Assembly: GCA_027484055.1 (NCBI GenBank)
Contig: JAIXQH010000051.1
Span: 186,001 to 250,000 of the forward strand
Direction of reading: 5' to 3'
Length of the DNA stretch: 64,000 bases
Source of the DNA: Verrucomicrobiaceae bacterium
GTDB taxonomy: Bacteria; Verrucomicrobiota; Verrucomicrobiia; Verrucomicrobiales; Akkermansiaceae
Translations under genes and position numbers: made by a program
Shown here: positions 26,434 to 38,347 of the stretch, piece after piece
How the letters are laid out: the number at the start of each line of letters is the position of its first letter
Numbering within the stretch: the stretch's first letter is position 1
Notes under the pieces: model-generated
Databases searched by the model: none
Seen by the model: only the letters and a program-made list of their open reading frames with translations
Told to the model about the DNA's origin: nothing

Positions 26434-29400
26434 GAGGGAGTGCGGTGGTGGAGGATTTTTTTCCGGTAAAGCGGGTGACGATTTGGCTCACGACCACGAA
26501 GAAAACGGGGACGAGGAAAATAGCGAGCAGGGTGCCGGCGATCATGCCACCGGCGACTCCGGTGCCGATGGCGTTCTGACTGGCAGAGCCGGCGCCGGTG
26601 CTGATGACGAGCGGAACCACGCCGAGCACGAAGGCCATGGAGGTCATAAGGATCGGGCGGAGGCGGAGTTTGACGGCCTCGAGGATGGATTCCATGAGGC
26701 CTTTGCCTTCTTTCATGAGGTCGAGGGCGAACTCGATGATGAGGATGGCGTTCTTGGTGGAGAGTCCGACGGTGGTGAGCAGGCCGACTTTAAAATATAC
26801 ATCGTTCGGCAGCTCGCGGAAGGATACGGCGGCAAGTGCGCCGAGAATCCCGAGTGGCACGACCATGATGACGGCCACGGGGATGGACCAACTCTCATAA
26901 AGCGCGGCGAGGCAGAGGAAAACGATGAGCAGGGAGACGCCGTAGAGGACCGGGGCTTGATTGCCGGAAATGCGTTCTTCGAGTGACTGGCCACTCCATG
27001 AGAAGCCGATTCCCGGGGGCAGTTTGGCCGCCATGGTTTCCATTTCCTGCATCGCATCTCCCGAGCTCAGGCCGGGCGCGGCGGCACCGACGATGTTGAT
27101 AGCGGGGATGCCGTCATAGCGCTGGAGCTGCGGGGAGCCAAAGGTCCAATGGGTGCTGGTGAAGGCGGAAAGGGGGACCATGCTGCCGGTTTTATTCCGC
27201 ACATAAACGTTTCCGAGGTCTTCGGGATTCATGCGGAAGGCGGCGTCGAGCTGGACGATGACGCGCTGGACGCGTGGGCCGTTGACGAAATTATTCACAT
27301 AGGCGGAGCCAAATGCGGTCTGCATGGTGCTGTTGATGTCGGCCAGTGACACGCCGAGAGCGCTTGCCTTGTCTTGATCTAGCTCGATTTTCATTTGTGC
27401 GGCGTCGCTGAGTCCTTGAGGGCGGACACCCGCGAGGCGTGGATTCTGCGCGGCCATACCGAGTAGTTGGTTTCTGGCGTCGTTGAGCTTATCATGGCCA
27501 AGTCCGCCGATGTCTTGGAGCCAGAAATCAAAGCCGGACGAGGTGCCCAGCTCGGGGATGGCTGGGGGATTGAGCGGGAAAACGATGGCGTCCTTGATGC
27601 CGCCGAGTCCGACCAAGGCGCGCTGGATGACGGCTTGCACGCGTTGTTCTTTTCCGGAGCGCTCTCCCCAAGGCTTGAGGCGGAGGAAGGCGAGGGCGGA
27701 GTTCTGCGCTTTCCCCGCGAAGCTGAAACCCGCGACGGTGAAGTAGTGTTCGATTTCCGGCTGTTTGGCAAAATACTCTTCCACCTTCAACAGCGCCTCG
27801 CCGGTTCTGGCGTCTGTCGCGCCGACGGGTAGGGAAATCAGCGCGAGGAAATAGCCCTGATCTTCTTCTGGCAGGAACGAGGACGGCATTTTCTTGTAGA
27901 GCACGAACACGGCAGCGAGCACGCAGAGCAGAACTAGCATCCCGGCGAAGGTCCGCTTTACAAGCACGCCCACCCAGCGTTGGTAGCGGTTCGTGAAGGC
28001 GTCGAAGCTGCGGTTGAACCAACCAAAAAAGCCGCCTTTCGCGTGGTGGTGACCGGCGTCCACCTGTTTCAACAGCGTGGCGCAGAGGGCCGGGGTGAGT
28101 GACAGCGCGAGGAAGACGGAGAACAACATGCACGAGACCATCGACATGGTGAACTGGCGGTAAATCGTTCCCACCGAGCCACCGAAGAAGGCCATCGGGA
28201 CAAAAACAGCGGTGAGCACCAGGGTGATACCGATGAGGGCACTGGTGATTTGCCCCATCGCTTTCTGCGTGGCCTCCTTCGCCGGGAGGCCCTCCTCGCT
28301 CATGATGCGCTCGACATTTTCCACCACCACGATCGCGTCATCTACAAGGATGCCGATGGCGAGGACCATGCCGAACATGGTGAGCACATTGATCGAGAAG
28401 CCGAAAAGGGACATCAACCCGCAAGTCCCCAGCAGCGCGACGGGCACGACGAGAGTGGGGATGAGGGTGGCGCGGAAATTCTGGAGGAATAAAAACATCA
28501 CGAGGAAGACCAGAATGATCGCTTCCACGAGGGTTTTGAGCACCTCCTCGACGGAGATTTTCACGAAGGTGGAGGTGTCGAGCGGGTAGGTGACTTTGAC
28601 GCCGGGAGGGAAAAACTCCTTGAGGCGCAGGACCTCGTTGCGAATGGCTTCGGCAGTGTCGAGCGCGTTGGCGGAGGGGGAGAGCTTGATCGCCGCGGCG
28701 GTGGCGGGGCGTCCATCGATCCGGGCTTTGGTGGAATAGTCTTGGCCGCCGAGCTCGACTCGGGCCACGTCTGCGAGCAGGACCCGCGAGCCGTCTGCAT
28801 TCTCGCGGAGGATGATTTTTTTAAATTCCTCAGCTTCTCGCAAGGTGGCGCGGCCTTGGAGGATGACGTTGAGCTGCTGATTTTCCACGGCAGGGAGCGA
28901 GCCAAGCTGGCCGACGGGCACTTGGGTGTTCTGCGTTTGGATGGCGGCGGAGATGTCGGCTGGCGTGAGATTGAAGCTGAGCAACTTCGCGGGATCCAGC
29001 CAGACGCGCATGGCGTATTGGGTGCCGAACTGGATGACCTCACCCACGCCAGGCACTCGGCGGATGGGGTCGAGCACATTGGCCGCGAGGTAATTTCCCA
29101 AGGCGATGGCGTCCATGCTGTTGTCCTCCGAGGAGAGAGTGATGAACATCATGAAGTTCCGAGTCGCCTTGGCCACGATGATGCCTTGCTGCTGGACGGT
29201 CTGCGGGAGACTGGGGGTGGCGAGCTGGACCTTGTTCTGGACCTGGACTTGGGCCACGTCTGGATTCGTGCCGGGAGTGAAATAGAGGGTGATGATGGCG
29301 GTGCCGTTCGCATCACTGGCGGAGGACATGTAGAGCAGGTTATCGATCCCGTTGAGCTGCTGCTCAATGACGGAGGTGACCGTGTCGCTGAGGGTCTCGG

Positions 29401-29560
29401 CGGAAGCACCGGCGTAGTTCGCGGTGATGGAAATGGATGGCGGGGCGACGCTTGGGTATTGGGCGACGGGGAGTTTCGTGATCGCGATTCCACCTAGCAA
29501 GCAGATGAGAATGGCGAGCACCCAAGCGAAAACGGGGCGGTCGATGAAGAAGCGGGCCAT
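26426..29560 (-). CDS. RND multidrug efflux transporter (HAE1/AcrB family)
   Basis: The 1044-residue, 12-helix inner-membrane pump begins MARFFIDRPVFAWVLAILIC, the hallmark of HAE1 transporters. The proton relay Asp pair is present in GILVDDAIVVVENVERIM (about residue 405). Porter-domain pieces such as GTNPDVAQVQVQNKVQLA and ALPQTVQQQGI-like residues fit AcrB, as does MTSMAFVLGVVPLVIS near the C-terminus. It exports hydrophobic drugs, dyes or detergents out of the periplasm using proton flow. It sits between the adaptor and outer-membrane genes, with 15 bases to the adaptor. Confidence 0.97.
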   Translation of the reverse strand: MARFFIDRPVFAWVLAILICLLGGIAITKLPVAQYPSVAPPSISITANYAGASAETLSDTVTSVIEQQLNGIDNLLYMSSASDANGTAIITLYFTPGTNPDVAQVQVQNKVQLATPSLPQTVQQQGIIVAKATRNFMMFITLSSEDNSMDAIALGNYLAANVLDPIRRVPGVGEVIQFGTQYAMRVWLDPAKLLSFNLTPADISAAIQTQNTQVPVGQLGSLPAVENQQLNVILQGRATLREAEEFKKIILRENADGSRVLLADVARVELGGQDYSTKARIDGRPATAAAIKLSPSANALDTAEAIRNEVLRLKEFFPPGVKVTYPLDTSTFVKISVEEVLKTLVEAIILVFLVMFLFLQNFRATLIPTLVVPVALLGTCGLMSLFGFSINVLTMFGMVLAIGILVDDAIVVVENVERIMSEEGLPAKEATQKAMGQITSALIGITLVLTAVFVPMAFFGGSVGTIYRQFTMSMVSCMLFSVFLALSLTPALCATLLKQVDAGHHHAKGGFFGWFNRSFDAFTNRYQRWVGVLVKRTFAGMLVLLCVLAAVFVLYKKMPSSFLPEEDQGYFLALISLPVGATDARTGEALLKVEEYFAKQPEIEHYFTVAGFSFAGKAQNSALAFLRLKPWGERSGKEQRVQAVIQRALVGLGGIKDAIVFPLNPPAIPELGTSSGFDFWLQDIGGLGHDKLNDARNQLLGMAAQNPRLAGVRPQGLSDAAQMKIELDQDKASALGVSLADINSTMQTAFGSAYVNNFVNGPRVQRVIVQLDAAFRMNPEDLGNVYVRNKTGSMVPLSAFTSTHWTFGSPQLQRYDGIPAINIVGAAAPGLSSGDAMQEMETMAAKLPPGIGFSWSGQSLEERISGNQAPVLYGVSLLIVFLCLAALYESWSIPVAVIMVVPLGILGALAAVSFRELPNDVYFKVGLLTTVGLSTKNAILIIEFALDLMKEGKGLMESILEAVKLRLRPILMTSMAFVLGVVPLVISTGAGSASQNAIGTGVAGGMIAGTLLAIFLVPVFFVVVSQIVTRFTGKKSSTTALPHA

Positions 29561-29575
29561 GAAAAAAAGGGGGGC

Positions 29576-30697
29576 TTAGGGGTGAGTGACAGGGGCCGGG
29601 GCAAAGGGTTCTGGGACCACGGGGGCACCGGGTCTCGCTTTCAAATGGCCTTCCATGATGACTCGTTCTCCTGGCTTGAGTCCGGAGGTGATGACCCATT
29701 TATCCCCGAAAATTTCACCGGTCTGGACCGTGCGGACTTGTGCGTGGTTGGTATCATCCACCAGTAAAATGCTGCCGACGCCTCCGACACCACGGGTGAC
29801 GGCGCGTTGGGGGACGGTGACGGCATTTTCCTGAATCGCCGTGGTCACTCGCACCCTGGCAAATTGGCCGGGGAGTAGCTCGCGGTCTGGATTTGGGAAT
29901 TCGGCACGCAGGGAAACCATGCCGGTGGTCGCGTCCACGGAGGCCTCGGAGAAAAGGATCTTGCCGGGGTGGGCGTATTCTTGGCCGTCGTCGCGTAAGA
30001 GTTTCACGACGCTTTGCGCGGGGCTTGATTTTTTCAGCGAGATGAGGTCGCCAGTGGATTGAGTGAAATCGACGTAGATCGGGTCGAGCTGCTGGATGAC
30101 GGCGAGGCGCGTGGCGTCTCCCTGCCCGACGAGTGCGCCTTCGGTGACCTGTGCCTTGCCAATGCGCCCGGAAATCGGTGCGGTCACTGTGGCGTAGGCG
30201 AGGTTTAGCTCGGTGGTGAGTTGTGCGGCTTTAGCGGCTAGGACGGCCGCTTCCGCGATGGCGAGGGTGGATTCTGAGGTGTCTGCGTCTTGTTTGCTGA
30301 CGGCGTTGAGGGCGACGAGTTCGCGTGAGCGGGTGACTTGCTGGTTGGCTTGTTTGGCTTGGGCTTCCGCGCCGGCCAGCACGGCGGCGGCGCTGTCACG
30401 GGCAGCGGCGAGCGGGGCGGGGTCGATTTGAAATAAGACATCACCCGCAGCGACTTCCGCGCCTTCGGTGAAAACTTTTTTCAGTAAAATCCCCGAAACT
30501 CGCGCCCGGACTTCGGACGTGCGCACGGCGTCGATCCGGCCCGGCAGGTCCCGGGTGATGACCACCTTTTCTGAAATGGCGGGGACGAAGGTGACCGCAG
30601 CGGGCGGCATGGCCGGGGCTTTGGGGGCTTCATTTTTACCGCAGCTCGGGAGGATCAACCAGAGCAGCGATACGGGGAGGAAAAGGGTGGGACGCAT
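29576..30697 (-). CDS. RND efflux periplasmic adaptor (AcrA/MexA family)
   Basis: The 373-residue adaptor is read from ATG 30697; the frame is open 33 codons further upstream, but that part lacks a signal. The N-terminus is a lipoprotein signal with LILPSCGKN (Cys about residue 19). Family landmarks are TRDLPGRIDAVRTSEVRARV, VLFQIDPAPLAAARDSA (lipoyl and hairpin region), YATVTAPISGRIGKAQVTEG and the C-terminal GEIFGDKWVITSGLKPGERV. It links the inner-membrane pump to the outer-membrane channel. It is the first gene of the operon and faces the LysR regulator gene, with a LysR-type palindrome in the gap. Confidence 0.95.
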   Translation of the reverse strand: MRPTLFLPVSLLWLILPSCGKNEAPKAPAMPPAAVTFVPAISEKVVITRDLPGRIDAVRTSEVRARVSGILLKKVFTEGAEVAAGDVLFQIDPAPLAAARDSAAAVLAGAEAQAKQANQQVTRSRELVALNAVSKQDADTSESTLAIAEAAVLAAKAAQLTTELNLAYATVTAPISGRIGKAQVTEGALVGQGDATRLAVIQQLDPIYVDFTQSTGDLISLKKSSPAQSVVKLLRDDGQEYAHPGKILFSEASVDATTGMVSLRAEFPNPDRELLPGQFARVRVTTAIQENAVTVPQRAVTRGVGGVGSILLVDDTNHAQVRTVQTGEIFGDKWVITSGLKPGERVIMEGHLKARPGAPVVPEPFAPAPVTHP

Positions 30698-30788
30698 GGT
30701 GAAATTTGAAGGGGAGTGGTGGCTGAAAACTAACTTAGCAGAGCATAGGGCCGATAGCGAGGGGCGGAATGATTTTGATCTTTCCATG

Positions 30789-30809
30789 CTGGTCACTATT
30801 TGTTACCAG
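30789..30809. promoter_or_regulatory. LysR-type operator (T-N11-A box)
   Basis: CTGGT and ACCAG are perfect inverted half-sites around 11 bases, matching the T-N11-A consensus of LysR-family binding sites. The box lies nine bases before the regulator's ATG and in the gap shared with the divergent efflux operon, so it could control both. Confidence 0.6.
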
Positions 30810-30817
30810 TCCACGAG

Positions 30818-31732
30818 ATGGAATTGCGGCACTTGAGATACTTTGTAGCGGTGGCGGAGGAATTGAGTTTCCGGAAGGGGGCGCAGCGTTTGAACGTCAG
30901 TCGCCCAGCGCTGAGTAAGCAGGTTAAGGATTTGGAAACGGAGATTGGCGTCCGCCTTTTGGAGCGAGATACGGTCACGGTTTCCTTGACCAAGGCGGGG
31001 GAGAATTTCCTCAGAGACTCACAAGCGATATTGGCGCAGGCGGAGCTGGCAGTTCAGCAAGCGAAGGAGGCTCAATCGGGCCTGCGGGGGTGCTTACGAA
31101 TCGGTAGCCCCGGGACCATCGCCACCGACTTTCTGGCGGGGGCCTTGAAAATTTTCAAACAGCACTCGCCGAGCGTGGACATTGTTTTCTTGGGAATGTC
31201 GCCCGCAGAGCAGCTAGCCGCTTTGGCGCGCGGGGAAATCGATATCGGTTTCGCCTATGGTAAAGAGGTCGCAGGCATCGCGCATTTGAGGAGCTTTTCG
31301 ATCGTGCAGTCAACCTATGGGGTGGCGATTTCAAAGCAGCATCCACTGGCTTCACAGAAAAGGATCACGCTGGATCAAGTGCGCCAAGAAACCTTGCTCT
31401 ACCTCGGTGATTCGACGCATGGCGATACGATTTCAAGCATTTACCGGGGTGAGGGAATCGAGCCGATGGAGATGCTCCAAGTGGACTGTTGCGATGTTTT
31501 GAAGACCTTGATCGCAGCGGAACAAGGGATTTCGCTCCTACCTGAAGTGCTTGATTTCACCAGCCAGCAGATCGTCATCGTCCCGCTCCAAACGGCGCAG
31601 GCGGTCCAAGAGTTCAACATGTGGGTGGTCTGGCAAGGGCTGAATCCCGGACCCCACGTCCAGCGATTTATCCGTTTGCTCGAAGAGCGTGTGCAAGGTG
31701 ACAGTTCTGCCTTGTTGCTGAAAATCGGTTGA
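30818..31732 (+). CDS. LysR-family transcriptional regulator
   Basis: The 304-residue regulator begins MELRHLRYFVAVAEELSF, the usual start of LysR proteins, then the helix-turn-helix with LNVSRPALSKQVKDLE (about residues 27-42). The co-inducer domain follows (GCLRIGSPGTIATDFL, IDIGFAYGKE, EQGISLLPEV). It is divergent from the efflux operon, 120 bases from its first start, and is likely its regulator in response to an effector. The effector cannot be told. A TTG 18 bases upstream is in frame, but the ATG is better placed. Confidence 0.93.
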   Translation: MELRHLRYFVAVAEELSFRKGAQRLNVSRPALSKQVKDLETEIGVRLLERDTVTVSLTKAGENFLRDSQAILAQAELAVQQAKEAQSGLRGCLRIGSPGTIATDFLAGALKIFKQHSPSVDIVFLGMSPAEQLAALARGEIDIGFAYGKEVAGIAHLRSFSIVQSTYGVAISKQHPLASQKRITLDQVRQETLLYLGDSTHGDTISSIYRGEGIEPMEMLQVDCCDVLKTLIAAEQGISLLPEVLDFTSQQIVIVPLQTAQAVQEFNMWVVWQGLNPGPHVQRFIRLLEERVQGDSSALLLKIG

Positions 31733-31762
31733 GAAATCTGAAGATTCTGAAACGATCTTTGG

Positions 31763-32209
31763 ATGACTCCCCCAGATTATCATTCCGTCACGCCATCACT
31801 GACCGTCGCCAATTGCGCAGCAGCACTCGCATTTTATACACGAGCCCTCGCGGCGACCGAACTCTTCCGCATGGAGGAGCCAGGATCGGGAAAAATCATG
31901 CATGCGGAATTCAAGATCGGTGACTCGCGGCTGATGATTTCCGACGAGTATCCGAGTGAAGGCGCGCATGCTCCAGCCTTGGGCGCCGGCGGTTTATTCA
32001 TGATCTACGTGGCCGATGTAGATTCTGCTTTTTCCCAAGCCATCGCCACCGGGGCGACGATTCTGCAAGAACCTGCGGATCAGTTTTGGGGCGATCGCAC
32101 GGCTCGTGTCGCGGACCCATTTGGTTACAGGTGGACGCTGGCCACTCATGTCAGAGACCTTTCTCCTGAAGAAATCGCCAAGGCGGCAGCGGAATGGAGC
32201 GCAGCTTAG
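31763..32209 (+). CDS. VOC (glyoxalase/PhnB-like) family protein
   Basis: The 148-residue single-domain protein shows PhnB-like features: PSLTVANCAAALAFYTRALA, then MHAEFKIGDSRLMISDE, then WGDRTARVADPFGYRWTLAT, and the end LSPEEIAKAAAEW. PhnB-like members bind small molecules or metals, and their substrate is generally unknown. It lies 30 bases after the LysR gene on the same strand and may be co-transcribed with it. A strong terminator follows. Confidence 0.9.
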   Translation: MTPPDYHSVTPSLTVANCAAALAFYTRALAATELFRMEEPGSGKIMHAEFKIGDSRLMISDEYPSEGAHAPALGAGGLFMIYVADVDSAFSQAIATGATILQEPADQFWGDRTARVADPFGYRWTLATHVRDLSPEEIAKAAAEWSAA

Positions 32210-32214
32210 AATGG

Positions 32215-32249
32215 AAAAAGGGCAGGACCGCGAAGTCCTGCCCTTTTTT
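32215..32249. terminator. Bidirectional rho-independent terminator
   Basis: AAAAAGGGCAGGAC pairs perfectly with GTCCTGCCCTTTTT around a six-base loop, with A and T runs at the two sides. It lies between convergent genes and can serve both. Confidence 0.93.
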
Positions 32250-32281
32250 CAAGGATGAATTCAAACTTCAGCGAGGCCGAA

Positions 32282-33298
32282 TTAACGGCGACGGCGGCGA
32301 AGTATCAAGCCGAGGCTGGTCGCGGCCAATGCTGCAAGGCTCGATGGCTCAGGCACTTGTGAAATGATGACAATACCTGGAGTGTTCGTGTAGGACGAGC
32401 CGAGCACGAAGTCGAAGTTTTGCTCCTCGGGAAGCAGAAGCTGCAAGGTGTAGGTCTCGTTCGCCACGACGTTGAAGGTATTTTTAAAATACTCCCAATC
32501 TTTCTGGCTGACACCTGTGCCAGCGGGAGCTGCGGTAAGAACTGCACCGGCGGATGGATTTAAGGGGTCAATCGGCGTCCATGCTTCAAAGGGGTTGTCG
32601 CTCGTGCTGCCTGAAAAAAGCACGGAGTCATTGGAGTCGATCAAACGATAATACCCACGCGACGTTGCGGAACCGTTGTCACGACCGCCGAAACCGAGAG
32701 TGGTGAAGTATTCATCGTCAGACGTGACGGTAAATTTAAGAGAAATTTGAGAAGAGAATCCTACTTTACCGTGGGTATCTAGAAACTGGTCGCCGAGACC
32801 AGGCGCTTGGGCAAGATTTCCAGAAGCGGGTGAGAAGAATCGGTTCACATTGAGGGCTTCACTGAACTCGGTATTGCGCCCTACGACCCCGCCGGCGTAA
32901 TCGGTACCAATGGAAGCGCCATTTCCTACGAACGTATTATCAAACGTATTGAAAGTTGGGGCAGAGTTATTCGTTGCGTTCCAACCATCGAGTTTCCAGC
33001 CGAAGGTTGGCGATTTGTAATAATCGGGGACAGCTCCGCCTGAGGTACTTGGGGTGCCATCATCACCATCTGGAGTACCGAGAGTGGTATTTCTGAAGGA
33101 CTGGAGATTGTTTCCAGCCACGAAGTTGTAGCTGATGGGGCCACCCACTGTGGTACCATTTGGAATACCGACACCCGTGCCGTAGGGAATATCCGTCAGA
33201 TTGCCTTCGAAGCCGATCGGATCGAAGCCTTTTGCAAGACCTGTTGAAAGGCTCAGAGCGAGCGCAGTTCTGCGGAGAACTCGGTATTTTTTACGCAT
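32282..33298 (-). CDS. PEP-CTERM sorting-domain protein
   Basis: The 338-residue protein from ATG 33298 has a signal peptide (basic MRKKYRVLRR, then hydrophobic to about residue 24). The C-terminus is a PEP-CTERM tail: VPEPSS, a hydrophobic helix (LAALAATSLGLIL) and RRRRR. Such tails are recognised and processed by an exosortase in the inner membrane, leading to surface or extracellular-matrix delivery. The middle part is low in Cys and rich in Gly, Asn and Thr, without a domain I recognise. It is monocistronic; no exosortase gene is in the window. Confidence 0.88.
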   Translation of the reverse strand: MRKKYRVLRRTALALSLSTGLAKGFDPIGFEGNLTDIPYGTGVGIPNGTTVGGPISYNFVAGNNLQSFRNTTLGTPDGDDGTPSTSGGAVPDYYKSPTFGWKLDGWNATNNSAPTFNTFDNTFVGNGASIGTDYAGGVVGRNTEFSEALNVNRFFSPASGNLAQAPGLGDQFLDTHGKVGFSSQISLKFTVTSDDEYFTTLGFGGRDNGSATSRGYYRLIDSNDSVLFSGSTSDNPFEAWTPIDPLNPSAGAVLTAAPAGTGVSQKDWEYFKNTFNVVANETYTLQLLLPEEQNFDFVLGSSYTNTPGIVIISQVPEPSSLAALAATSLGLILRRRRR

Positions 33299-33621
33299 GG
33301 GGTGAGTGGGTAAACAAGGGGGCGGACTGTTATCGTAATAAAATCCGTCGGCTAACAAGTAAATTTTTATAAAAAATCACCGTTGCCTATGAAGCTGCGG
33401 TGTTTGATCGCTTTCGATTGTAGTGACTTGCGAGACTTATCGGGCCAAGCCAGCCATTCGCTCGGACTGCCCGGAGCTACATCACTGTCTCATGGCTTTT
33501 CAGGATCGCCTATCAGCGGCGGGGTGAACGCACGGGATTTCCTGAATCGTCGAGGCTTGCATGCAGAGTTTTTCTTTCCATTCCGAGCGGGCTCCGCCAA
33601 GTTCCCTGCCCTTTCCTGACC
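33299..33621. other. Divergent promoter region, no gene visible
   Basis: The stretch separates the PEP-CTERM gene from leuS and starts AT-rich (around 33340-33380). I see no convincing gene, RNA or repeat. A T-box or attenuator for leuS was looked for and not found. Confidence 0.4.
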
Positions 33622-36183
<2,562 letters not shown>

Positions 36184-36188
36184 GGGGC

Positions 36189-37154
36189 TTAGCTCGCCAG
36201 CGGTGCGGCAAGGCGAAGCAGTGATGCATCGATCTGATACTTCGCATCCGCCACCGCTTGGATCGGTAGGTGGCCATAGGTGCCATCCCGGAAAACCATA
36301 ATCGAATTCGTCTGCCCGGCCTCCAGCGAGTCCACTGCAGCGACGGCAAATTTATAAGCCATGATCCGGTCATGCACGGTGGGTGAGCCGCCGCGCTGGA
36401 TGTGACCGAGCACGGTGAGCCGCGCTTCCATGCCGATGCTGTCGTTGATCCAGCGGGTGAGGTAGTCGCCCATTTTCGTGCCCTCCGCGACGACGGCCAG
36501 CACGTAACGGCGGCCGCTGGCGAGGTCGTGTTTGATGCGGGCGCCGATGCTGTCTAGGTTGTATTGCAGCTCGGGCACGAGGCAGATTTCTGCACCACAG
36601 GCGAGGGCGCTGGTCAGCGCAAGGTAGCCGCAGTGACGCCCCATGACCTCGATGACGAAGGCGCGGGAAAATGAGCTCGCTGTGTCCCGGATCGAGTCCA
36701 CCGCCTCGCGGATCACGTTCAGCGCGGTGTCCACGCCAAGGCAGTAGTCGGTCCCGGCGATGTCGTTGTCGATGGTGGCGGGAATGCCGGCGAAGGGCAC
36801 GCCGAAGTCGTTATAAAACTGGTTGAGCGCACGGAATGAGCCGTCCCCGCCGATGACGATGAGCTTGTCGATGCCGCGTGCTTTCAAATTTTCGTAAGCC
36901 TGCCGCCTGTATTCGATGTCGAAAAACTGGGGTGAGCGCGAGGACCGGAGCATGGTGCCGCCGCGGTGGAGGATACCGGAAATGAGGTCTCGTGTGCTGG
37001 GAACGATGTTGCCCTCGATGAGGCCGCGCAGGCCGTCGTAAACGAGGTGGACATCGTAGCCTTTTTGCGAGGCATATTCGACGGCACATTTCACGGCAGG
37101 GTTCATCCCAGCGGAATCGCCGCCGGAGGTGAGTATAGCTAGTCCTTTTGGCAT
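36189..37154 (-). CDS. pfkA: 6-phosphofructokinase
   Basis: The 321-residue enzyme phosphorylates fructose 6-phosphate in glycolysis. It starts MPKGLAILTSGGDSAGMNPA. The phosphate donor region GGDGSFRALNQF has Gly at the position that favours ATP over pyrophosphate. The catalytic loop is PATIDNDIAGTDYCLGVDTA, followed by VIEVMGRHCGYLAL and the substrate-contact HIQRGGSPTVHDR. The usual PGTIDND is PATIDND here, a mild departure. I infer an ATP-dependent enzyme; donor choice is not certain. The start is ATG 37154; it follows the histone-deacetylase-like gene by 47 bases. Confidence 0.92.
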   Translation of the reverse strand: MPKGLAILTSGGDSAGMNPAVKCAVEYASQKGYDVHLVYDGLRGLIEGNIVPSTRDLISGILHRGGTMLRSSRSPQFFDIEYRRQAYENLKARGIDKLIVIGGDGSFRALNQFYNDFGVPFAGIPATIDNDIAGTDYCLGVDTALNVIREAVDSIRDTASSFSRAFVIEVMGRHCGYLALTSALACGAEICLVPELQYNLDSIGARIKHDLASGRRYVLAVVAEGTKMGDYLTRWINDSIGMEARLTVLGHIQRGGSPTVHDRIMAYKFAVAAVDSLEAGQTNSIMVFRDGTYGHLPIQAVADAKYQIDASLLRLAAPLAS

Positions 37155-37201
37155 GGTGTGGAAAACGGGAAGCAAGGCGGATGCCGAGATAGAGGGGAAG
37201 A

Positions 37202-38116
37202 TTACAGGCCGCGGAACTGGGCGGCGAGGCGCTTGGCGGTGGCGACGGTGTTGCGGTGCAGCTTGGCGGTGAACTCGGGTTGGCGGTTGTAGCCACCGCC
37301 GTAGAGCACGGCCACGGGGATGCGGTTTTTGATGAATGCACTGAGCAGCACCTCGTCCCGGCGCTGGATGTCCTTGAGCGAGAGATGCATCTGGCCGAAG
37401 CGGTCGTTCCGATGGTTGTCCGCGCCCGAAACCCAGATCACCAGATCCGGAGCGAAGGCATCCAGCGCGCCGGCGAGGCTGACGAAGAGTTGCTTCAAAT
37501 ACATGTCGCCTTCTACGAAGCGGACGGTCTCGATGTCGAGTGTACCTTGGACTTTTTGCGTAGGGTAATTTCTCCCGACGTGGATCGAGTAGGTGAATAC
37601 GCGCGGGTCATCACCGAGCAGATCGGCGGTGCCGTTTCCTTGGTGGGCGTCGGTGTCCACGACCATGATTTTGATGTTGGGCTGCTTGTCTTGGAGGTCG
37701 CGGATGGCGATGGCGACGTCGTTGAAGACGCAGTAGCCCTCGCCATGTTCGCGGAAGGCGTGGTGAGTGCCGCCCGCGAGGCAGACGCCGACGCCCTCGG
37801 CAAGAGCCGCATGGCAGGCGAGCCGAGTGGCCTCGACCTCGGTGATACTGCGCTTGAAAAGCTGCGGGCTAGCCGGCAGGCCGAGCCGGAGCTGCTCCTT
37901 GCGGCCGAGCTGACCGGACTCGATTTGGTGAATGTAGGCCGACTCGTGGACCCGCTGAAGGTGGTGAATGTCGGCACGCGTGACCTCGATGATTTCCTCG
38001 GGCCGGAGGATGCCGCCGTCGAGCAGCATGTCCTTGGAGACGCGGAATTTCTCCATCGGGAAAGGGTGCCCGGCGGGGAGTGCAAGCTCGAAGTCCGTTG
38101 AGTAAAAGCAGCGCAT
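37202..38116 (-). CDS. Histone deacetylase family protein (acetoin utilisation/acetylpolyamine hydrolase type)
   Basis: The 304-residue zinc hydrolase removes acyl groups from amines. Active-site landmarks are present: GTHHAF (paired His), DTDAHQGNGTA (zinc-binding Asp and His), SGADNH (second Asp) and YGGGYN, near the catalytic Tyr position. The N-terminal FELALPAGHPFPMEKF stretch is common in the bacterial class. Known substrates in the family include acetylpolyamines and acetyl-lysine; this one is not resolved. It lies just upstream of pfkA on the same strand and may share its transcript. It could serve metabolic protein deacetylation. Confidence 0.9.
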   Translation of the reverse strand: MRCFYSTDFELALPAGHPFPMEKFRVSKDMLLDGGILRPEEIIEVTRADIHHLQRVHESAYIHQIESGQLGRKEQLRLGLPASPQLFKRSITEVEATRLACHAALAEGVGVCLAGGTHHAFREHGEGYCVFNDVAIAIRDLQDKQPNIKIMVVDTDAHQGNGTADLLGDDPRVFTYSIHVGRNYPTQKVQGTLDIETVRFVEGDMYLKQLFVSLAGALDAFAPDLVIWVSGADNHRNDRFGQMHLSLKDIQRRDEVLLSAFIKNRIPVAVLYGGGYNRQPEFTAKLHRNTVATAKRLAAQFRGL

Positions 38117-38347
38117 GGTTCACGCCTAGCCAACAGCGGATCGGCGGAGAAACCAAGCGGTAATCCTCACTCGGAAGATGGGAATTACTGATTTCAGGGA
38201 TTTCTGAAGCGATTGGAGAAACGGCCTTGTCCAAAAGGCGTGTGAAATCAGTCAAACCAAGTCGCCCACGTCTGCTGATCTCCCACGATGGCAAACTTGG
38301 GACAAAGTGAGCTGGCAGCTCGCCGTGGATTCACTCAGGGTCGGGCA

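Noticed and set aside
25509-26469. Plus-strand frames across the OprM gene (up to 252 codons)
   Set aside because: They are antisense to a well-conserved outer-membrane efflux gene and are compositionally mirrored.
33299-33621. Leader RNA such as a T-box upstream of leuS
   Set aside because: No specifier-loop or antiterminator sequence and no terminator hairpin could be found.
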